Shown here: positions 6,586 through 10,929 of the stretch, one piece after another
How positions within the stretch are numbered: the stretch's first letter is position 1
Layout: each line of letters begins with the position of its first letter
DNA from: Actinomycetota bacterium
GTDB taxonomy: Bacteria; Actinomycetota; Acidimicrobiia; Acidimicrobiales; Acidimicrobiaceae
Assembly (NCBI GenBank): GCA_004366215.1
Contig: SIRY01000193.1
Location: 1-10,929, forward strand
DNA length: 10,929 bases
Direction: 5' to 3'
Made by a program: the position numbers and the translations under genes
Notes under the pieces: generated by a model
The model's database searches: none
What the model saw: the letters and a program-made list of their open reading frames with translations, nothing else
Told to the model about the DNA's origin: nothing

Positions 6586-6640
6586 CACCGCGGGCACCGG
6601 GCTCGTCGGGAAGTACTCCGGTGAGCGCGGTGTTGCCCGG
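6586..6640 (+). promoter_or_regulatory. Structured 5' leader of the lipoprotein gene
   Basis: CACCGCG (6586-6592) pairs with CGCGGTG (6626-6632). Inside it, after a 2x2 internal loop, CACCGG (6595-6600) pairs with CCGGTG (6618-6623) around a 17-base loop. That makes 13 perfect pairs starting about 6 bases from the predicted mRNA 5' end. A competing helix, CCGGGC (6597-6602) with GCCCGG (6635-6640), uses the same bases and cannot form at the same time. I recognise no known riboswitch. It could protect the 5' end, attenuate, or do nothing; high GC makes chance helices more likely. Confidence 0.4.
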
Positions 6641-6667
6641 CCTGAGATGTCACGAGAAGGGGGAGCC

Positions 6668-7183
6668 ATGATACGTCGCCTTCGTCCAGCTCTCGTCGTC
6701 GCAACCGTGAGTGGGCTGAGCGTCGTCCTCGCTGCCTGCGGCTCGACGAGCGCGCCATCGAGCAGCCACGCGAGCTCCTCGCCTGGAACCGTCAGCACGT
6801 CATCGTCGAGCTACGGCACGATCATCACGTCCGGGCGTGGGGTCACGTACTACATGTTCACAGCTGACTCGAAGGACCACTCAGCCTGCACCGGGGCCTG
6901 CGCGCAGGCGTGGAAGCCGGTCGTCGCTGCGCACCCCACCGTAGGTGGAGCTGCGCAGGCCGGCCTCGTGTCGACCTTCGTCCGTGCAGGAGGCGTGCGC
7001 CAGGTGGCCTACGACGGGCACCCGCTCTACACCTTCATCAGCGACACCGGTCCTCACGTCATCACCGGCGAGGGCGTGCACGCCTTTGGCGGCACGTGGT
7101 ACGTGCTCTCACCTTCGGGGACGCCGATCACCGCAACCTCCTCGAGCACGAGCTCGAGCAGTGGCGGCTACGGCGGCTACTAA
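6668..7183 (+). CDS. Secreted lipoprotein of the Lipoprotein_15 / COG4315 type
   Basis: This is a 171-residue lipoprotein whose molecular function is not established for the family. MIRRLRPALV and a hydrophobic segment lead to lipobox LAAC, with Cys24 as the lipidated residue. A Ser/Thr-rich linker (25-50) follows. The family domain has two related units: YYMFTADSKDHSACTGACAQAW (61-82; shown as YYMFTADS then CTGACAQAW) and VAYDGHPLYTFISD (113-126), ending GEGVHAFGGTWYVLSP. Each carries the Yx(F/W/Y)xxD-like pattern that defines COG4315. Cys74 and Cys78 form CTGAC and are conserved in many homologues. The C-terminus is a low-complexity Ser/Gly/Tyr tail. ATG 6668 is chosen because AAGGGGG lies just upstream and the signal peptide starts cleanly there; an in-frame ATG at 6647 is less likely. 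It is expressed alone from its own promoter and converges on the permease gene with 16 bases between. Confidence 0.88.
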   Translation: MIRRLRPALVVATVSGLSVVLAACGSTSAPSSSHASSSPGTVSTSSSSYGTIITSGRGVTYYMFTADSKDHSACTGACAQAWKPVVAAHPTVGGAAQAGLVSTFVRAGGVRQVAYDGHPLYTFISDTGPHVITGEGVHAFGGTWYVLSPSGTPITATSSSTSSSSGGYGGY

Positions 7184-7199
7184 ACCGTCATCGCGCGAG

Positions 7200-8609
7200 C
7201 TAGATACTCACCTGCTCTGGGCGCACCTGCTTGCGCGCGAGCGCCCAGTAGACCACCGCAGCGACGCCGAGTCCGAGGTAGATCGAGAAGTCCGCACCGT
7301 GCGCCGCGCGAGCAAGTGGTCCCTCGAAGACGCTGGTGTTGATGCCGGCGAGCGCAGCCGCCATGCCGACGAGCTGAGCGACGATGGCGGGCCAGTGCAC
7401 TCCGCCTCGCGACCAGTAGCGACTACCTGGCCCACCATGGAGTGCAGCGCGATCGTAGCGCCGGCCTCGAAGGAGCCAGTCGACGAGGTAGATCGCCGTC
7501 CACGGAGCTACCCAGACGATGATGAAGAGCACAAAGTCGCCGAGCAGGGTGTTGAACCGATTGGAGAACGTCGCGTAGGCGGTGAGCAGCGCACAGATCG
7601 TCGTGTCGAGCACGACAGCTTGGATGCGACTGAGGCGCAACCCGAGAGCCTGGAGGGTCACTCCAGAGGAGTACAGGTCGAGCGAGTTGATTGCAAAGAG
7701 TTGGACGATGGCGACGAGCAGGTACGGGACGAGAAACCATCCAGGGAAAGCGTGAGGGAGCCCTGAGATGGGGTTCGTTGCTGAGGGCACGAAGGTGTAG
7801 ATCGCTGCGCCGAGGACCATTAAGAGGATCGATGGCACCGCCGCACCTGCGAACACCCAGCCCACGATCGCCGCCGCAGACGAGTGGGCCGGGAGGTACC
7901 GGGAGTAGTCGTTACCGTTCTCGGTCCAGCCAAGGCCCGAGGCCGAGATGACGACCGCGAGCACGGCGAGCATCGTCGGCCACGTGGCCCCGTGCGCAAC
8001 CGAGTGAACGTTGAGCTTGCCGACGGCGAGACCGGCCATGAGAGCGAACAAGATGAGGAACGGAACCGCCAACACCCGCAGTACCCGCAGGATCGTTCCG
8101 TGCCCAAAGAGCGGCAGAATCAGCTGCACGAGCGCTGCCGCGACGATGATGATGACCTTGTCCGTGGTGGTCGCCTGCACTCTCCCTTGCTGGAGGAGGG
8201 CAACGGCTGCGAGCACGATGAGCGCGAGACCCTCGGTCTCAAACCCCACCTGCGTCAGCCAGTTGAAGAGCGACAGCAGGCGCGATCCCAGGGGACCGAA
8301 GGGGGCCCGGTTGATGGTGAAGGTCGTCGTGCCGGCTGACGGCCCTTGCAGGCTCGTCAGCCCAAGGAGCGCAAACGAGAGGTTGCCGACGACGATGAGG
8401 AACACAGCCTGGGGGAAGGACAACCCGAAGCTCATGACGAGCGCGCCGTAGACGACGTACTCCACGTTGAAGAGCGCGCCGGCCCACATCCAGAACAAGT
8501 CGCGGGGGCGAGCCCAGCGCTCTGTGTCCGGGACAAGATCGATTCCTCGCTGCTCGACCACCATCGGACCGGCCTCGGCCACGGGGATACGGTCGAAGGC
8601 TTCCTGCAC
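7200..8609 (-). CDS. NCS1-family nucleobase permease (probable purine/adenine or cytosine uptake)
   Basis: This is an inner-membrane transporter of the NCS1 family (Transp_cyt_pur), which imports cytosine, purines, uracil or allantoin with H+ or Na+. The 469-residue product starts with a hydrophilic N-terminus (1-38, with VEQRGIDLVPDTERWARPRD, the family lead-in). About twelve hydrophobic spans follow, beginning LFWMWAGALFNVEYVVYGAL. The conserved GPSAGTTTFTINRAPFGPLG segment (89-108) and the following FNWLTQVGFETEG (115-127) fit the substrate-site region of NCS1 proteins. Substrate cannot be read from sequence, but its divergent partner is adenine deaminase, which favours adenine or another purine base. 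GTG 8609 is chosen because GGAGG lies 5 bases upstream. The open frame runs on to 8933, but that would overlap the start of the deaminase gene and gives no family-like sequence. ATG 8564 is the alternative start. Confidence 0.88.
   Translation of the reverse strand: MQEAFDRIPVAEAGPMVVEQRGIDLVPDTERWARPRDLFWMWAGALFNVEYVVYGALVMSFGLSFPQAVFLIVVGNLSFALLGLTSLQGPSAGTTTFTINRAPFGPLGSRLLSLFNWLTQVGFETEGLALIVLAAVALLQQGRVQATTTDKVIIIVAAALVQLILPLFGHGTILRVLRVLAVPFLILFALMAGLAVGKLNVHSVAHGATWPTMLAVLAVVISASGLGWTENGNDYSRYLPAHSSAAAIVGWVFAGAAVPSILLMVLGAAIYTFVPSATNPISGLPHAFPGWFLVPYLLVAIVQLFAINSLDLYSSGVTLQALGLRLSRIQAVVLDTTICALLTAYATFSNRFNTLLGDFVLFIIVWVAPWTAIYLVDWLLRGRRYDRAALHGGPGSRYWSRGGVHWPAIVAQLVGMAAALAGINTSVFEGPLARAAHGADFSIYLGLGVAAVVYWALARKQVRPEQVSI
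7217..7248. other. Inverted repeat at the 3' end of the permease gene
   Basis: CTGGGCGC (7217-7224) and GCGCCCAG (7241-7248) are perfect 8-bp arms around 16 bases. They lie inside the last permease codons, just past the convergent lipoprotein stop at 7183. Since no other terminator fits in the 16-base gap, this could end the lipoprotein transcript. There is no T-run, so this is weak. Confidence 0.3.
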
Positions 8610-8612
8610 CAG

Positions 8613-8619
8613 CCCCTCC
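8613..8619 (-). promoter_or_regulatory. Ribosome binding site deciding the permease start
   Basis: On the minus strand this reads GGAGGGG; its GGAGG core ends 5 bases before GTG 8609. No other candidate start near the family N-terminus has as good a site. Confidence 0.5.
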
Positions 8620-8668
8620 AACGACGACGCCGACGAACGCTCATAGGCTAGAGCCGAGATGCCGGTAC

Positions 8669-8690
8669 CCTGCGGGCTTGGGAACGCAGG
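8669..8690. promoter_or_regulatory. Inverted repeat in the divergent permease/ade intergenic region
   Basis: CCTGCG (8669-8674) and CGCAGG (8685-8690) form a perfect 6-bp inverted repeat with a 10-base centre, 26 bases before the ade ATG, in the 106-base gap that must hold both promoters. It could be an operator or a leader hairpin. I found no confident -35/-10 pair for either gene. Confidence 0.3.
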
Positions 8691-8715
8691 TTGAGCGGCA
8701 GACGAGGGAGGCAGC

Positions 8716-10443
8716 ATGCCAGCGCACCGACACGGCGCCGCGCTCATCGCTCGAGCACGCGGCGAGGGCACCGTCGACCTTGTCATCCGAGGAGCGCGGG
8801 TCTTTAGCCCGATCACGCGCGAGTGGGTGGCCACGTCGCTTGCCATCGCCGACGGAGTCGTCGTCGGGTGGGGGGAGCGGCCAAGCGCCCGCGTCCTTGA
8901 GGTACCCGGCGCGGTCATCGTGCCGGGTTTCATCGACGCTCACGTCCACGTCGAGTCCACCAAGCTCTGGGTCGATCGCTTCGTCGAGGCCGTCGTGCCG
9001 ACGGGCACCGTCGCTGTCGCGAGCGACCCTCACGAGATGGCGAACGTGGCGGGCCTCGTCGGGGTACAAGCCATGATCGAGGCAGCGCGAGGCCTGCCCT
9101 TGCACCTTGGAGTCTGTGCGTCATCGTGCGTACCCGCGTCGCGCTTTGAGAGTCCAGGAGCTGACTTTGGGGTCGCCGAGATGTCGTCCGTACTCGCAGA
9201 CCCCAGTGCACTCGGCGTCGCGGAGGTCATGGACTTCCCAGGCGTCGTCGCCGGCCGTGGTGACCTCCTCGCGAAGATCGCGCTCGCAGGATCGCGGCGT
9301 GTCGACGGCCACGCCCCTGGTCTGCGCGGCTCCCCTCTCGACGCCTACCTCGTCGCCGGCGTGGAGTCGGACCATGAGATGGTGGAGCTCGACGAGCTAC
9401 AGGAGAAGCGCTCGAAAGGCATGTGGGTGTTCCTACGCCACGGCTCGGCGAGCCAGAACCTGGCCTCGTTCGCTCCGACCGTCATCGAGCATGGAACCAC
9501 CAACGTTGCGGTGTGCTCCGACGACCGCGAGCCAGACCTCCTGCTCGAGCACGGCCACGTCAACGACCTCGTCCGACGGTGCGTCGACGCGGGCATCGCG
9601 CTCGAGGACGCGCTCGTGCTCGCCACACTGAATCCCGCGACGTACCACGGCTTCGACGACCTTGGACACCTCGGCCCAGGAAAGGCAGCCGACCTCGTCG
9701 TCTACCGCAGCGTGGACGAGATCGCCCACGGCGAACCCCCGATGCTCGTCTTCCATCACGGCGAGATCGTCGCTCGAGATGGGCAGCTCACCGTCACGCT
9801 CGGCGATCGCCCCGCACCTCCAGCGCTTCGCTCGAGCGTGCGTCTTCGTCGCCCGCTCCGTGCAGACGACTTCGCCATCGCCATCCCGCCGACGAGCCGG
9901 GTGATCGTCACGTACGACCACACCCTCTGGACCGGCCAGCGCACCGCCACCGAGGCCGACCGCGGCCGGCTCAACCGCTTGAGCGTGGTCGAGCGGCACC
10001 GTGCGAGCGGACGTATCGGCCACGGCCTCGTCGAGGGGTTTGGCCTCGAGCGCGGCGCGGTCGCCTCGACCGTAGCCCACGACGCCCACAACCTCATGGT
10101 GGTCGGCGCCCTCGGTTCGGAGCCAGACATGGCTGTTGCCGCGAATCGGCTCGCACAGCTCGGCGGCGGCCAGGTCGTGGTCGCCGACGGCACCGTGCTC
10201 GCTGAGCTCGCGTTGCCGATCGCGGGGCTCATGAGCGACGCGCCGGCGCGGGACGTCGCGCGAGCTCAAGCCCAGCTCACGAGGGCGGCCCGTGCGCTTG
10301 GCGTGACCCTCGAGGCGCCCTTCATGACGCTGTCGTTCCTCGGTCTATCGGTCATCCCGGAGCTCAAGCTCACGGATCGGGGCCTCGTCGACGTTTCGAC
10401 GTGGCGCCTCGTGCCGCTTGCTGCCTCGCTGCAAGACGCGTAG
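8716..10443 (+). CDS. ade: Adenine deaminase (COG1001, amidohydrolase superfamily)
   Basis: This enzyme hydrolyses adenine to hypoxanthine and ammonia in purine salvage, in the cytosol, using a divalent metal centre. The 575-residue length is normal for the Ade family. Metal and active-site motifs appear in order: PGFIDAHVHVEST (70-82) with His76 and His78, SDPHEMANVAG (103-113), EVMDFPG (170-176) with Glu170 as probable metal ligand, DGHAPG (197-202) with His199, SDHE (218-221) with His220, LRHGSA (240-245), and CSDD (267-270). The second half has the family's C-terminal domain, including VERHRASGRIGHG and VAHDAHNLMVVG. ATG 8716 is preceded by GGGAGG (8706-8711) at 4 bases. It is divergent from the NCS1 permease, 106 bases apart, so uptake and deamination of a purine base are probably co-regulated. 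Some Ade homologues act on other purines, so adenine as substrate is a family-level assignment. Confidence 0.95.
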   Translation: MPAHRHGAALIARARGEGTVDLVIRGARVFSPITREWVATSLAIADGVVVGWGERPSARVLEVPGAVIVPGFIDAHVHVESTKLWVDRFVEAVVPTGTVAVASDPHEMANVAGLVGVQAMIEAARGLPLHLGVCASSCVPASRFESPGADFGVAEMSSVLADPSALGVAEVMDFPGVVAGRGDLLAKIALAGSRRVDGHAPGLRGSPLDAYLVAGVESDHEMVELDELQEKRSKGMWVFLRHGSASQNLASFAPTVIEHGTTNVAVCSDDREPDLLLEHGHVNDLVRRCVDAGIALEDALVLATLNPATYHGFDDLGHLGPGKAADLVVYRSVDEIAHGEPPMLVFHHGEIVARDGQLTVTLGDRPAPPALRSSVRLRRPLRADDFAIAIPPTSRVIVTYDHTLWTGQRTATEADRGRLNRLSVVERHRASGRIGHGLVEGFGLERGAVASTVAHDAHNLMVVGALGSEPDMAVAANRLAQLGGGQVVVADGTVLAELALPIAGLMSDAPARDVARAQAQLTRAARALGVTLEAPFMTLSFLGLSVIPELKLTDRGLVDVSTWRLVPLAASLQDA

Positions 10444-10451
10444 GGCTCAGG

Positions 10452-10475
10452 TACGCTGAGCACGGTGAGGAGGTG
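10452..10475 (+). promoter_or_regulatory. Thiolase gene start signals: -10 candidate and strong ribosome site
   Basis: AGGAGGTG (10468-10475) is a full match to the anti-Shine-Dalgarno sequence, 4 bases before ATG 10480. A TACGCT box (10452-10457), the same hexamer as before the S53 gene, lies in the 36-base gap after ade, with no clear -35. The thiolase gene may have its own promoter or be read from ade. Confidence 0.4.
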
Positions 10476-10479
10476 AGGA

Positions 10480-10929
10480 ATGCGAGAAGCGGTGATCGTC
10501 GATGTGGTACGCACGCCCATCGGGAAACGTCAGGGCTCGTTGTCCGGGTGGCACGCAGTTGATCTCGCCGCCGAAGTCCTCCGATCCCTCGTCGAGCGCA
10601 ACCATCTCGAGCCCACCCTCGTTGAGGATGTGATCATGGGCTGTGTGACCCAGGTCGGAGAGCAAGGGGTCAACGTCGCGCGCAACGCTGTGCTCGCGGC
10701 GTCGCTACCGGAGACCATCCCCGCGACGACGGTCGATCGGCAGTGCGGATCGTCGCAGCAGGCGGTCGCCTTCGCAGCTCAAGGGGTCCTCGCGGGGGCC
10801 TACGACGTCGTCATCGCCGCGGGCATCGAGTCGATGTCCCGAGTGCCGATGGGTTCGAACGCTGTGGGTCCCGGCACGCCGTTTGGACCTCGCGTCGAGG
10901 CGCGCTACGCGTCACAGGGAGGCCTCGTG
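10480..10929 (+). CDS. Acetyl-CoA acyltransferase (thiolase, FadA type), N-terminal part
   Basis: This is the first 150 residues of a thiolase; the window ends inside it. Thiolases cleave 3-ketoacyl-CoA with CoA in beta-oxidation, or condense acetyl-CoA, in the cytosol. MREAVIVDVVRTPIGK is the family N-terminus. VDRQCGSSQQAV (85-96) carries Cys89, the nucleophile that forms the acyl-enzyme, and VIAAGIESMSRVPMGS (111-126) follows. The GCVTQVGEQGVNVARNAVL wording resembles the beta-oxidation thiolases of actinobacteria (FadA3/FadA5-like) more than the PHB-synthesis type; that is a judgement from memory of the families. The second active-site cysteine and the His lie outside the window. It follows ade by 36 bases on the same strand, with no obvious functional link. 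Confidence 0.93.
   Translation, partial: MREAVIVDVVRTPIGKRQGSLSGWHAVDLAAEVLRSLVERNHLEPTLVEDVIMGCVTQVGEQGVNVARNAVLAASLPETIPATTVDRQCGSSQQAVAFAAQGVLAGAYDVVIAAGIESMSRVPMGSNAVGPGTPFGPRVEARYASQGGLV

Noticed and set aside
6197..6667. N-terminal extension of the lipoprotein frame into the hisS gene
   Set aside because: It is antisense to HisRS, and the signal peptide and ribosome site place the start at 6668.
6478..6667. T-box or histidine attenuator controlling hisS
   Set aside because: On the minus strand I find no T-box core sequence, specifier stem or His-rich leader peptide. The strong hairpins here lie upstream of the likely hisS start and fit the plus-strand leader better.
8610..8715. Purine riboswitch before ade
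   Set aside because: The gap lacks the conserved purine-riboswitch core and three-way junction layout; only a simple 6-bp inverted repeat is visible.
8610..8933. N-terminal extension of the permease frame to 8933
   Set aside because: It would overlap about 218 bases of adenine deaminase in antisense, its sequence is Pro/Arg/Ser-rich without permease similarity, and a good ribosome site supports GTG 8609.
1..10929. CRISPR arrays, insertion sequences, toxin-antitoxin pairs or defence genes
   Set aside because: I saw no regularly spaced repeats, transposase motifs, terminal inverted repeats or small paired genes on either strand.

Overview
The window is high-GC bacterial chromosome, about two thirds G+C by eye, with strong GC bias at third codon positions, GTG starts and GAGG/GGAGG ribosome binding sites. 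Gene content and protein style point to Actinobacteria. The secreted sedolisin-type (S53) protease, a family that works at acid pH, suggests an acidophilic lineage such as Acidimicrobiia. That placement is an inference and I cannot confirm it from the window.

Layout, left to right. (1) 1-1777, minus strand: larB followed by larC (3' end outside the window), overlapping by ATGA. They encode two steps of nickel-pincer nucleotide cofactor synthesis. (2) 1778-1842: a short divergent regulatory gap with an inverted repeat. (3) 1843-2864, plus strand: pheA (prephenate dehydratase with ACT domain), then tRNA-Ser(UGA) 14 bases after its stop. (4) 2918-2955: a perfect 16-bp hairpin between convergent units, probably a terminator for both. 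(5) 2979-5069, minus: a large secreted S53 protease with signal peptide and propeptide; its upstream region holds a 15-bp perfect palindrome. (6) 5200-6477, minus: histidyl-tRNA synthetase with complete catalytic motifs but a short, divergent C-terminal domain. (7) 6545-7183, plus: a lipoprotein of the Lipoprotein_15/COG4315 type, behind a promoter with a consensus -35 box and a hairpin-rich 5' leader. (8) 7200-8609, minus, and 8716-10443, plus: a divergent pair of an NCS1-family nucleobase permease and adenine deaminase, read as a purine uptake and salvage module. (9) 10480 to the window end, plus: the N-terminal 150 residues of a FadA-type acetyl-CoA acyltransferase (thiolase).

Most of this is ordinary core metabolism packed as short divergent and convergent units. 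I saw no CRISPR array, insertion sequence, integrase, phage gene, toxin-antitoxin pair or defence island. I do not think the window holds a new multi-gene system. The items most worth a second look are the structured leader of the lipoprotein gene, the loss of histidine motifs in LarC, the divergent HisRS C-terminus, and palindromes in several promoter regions.
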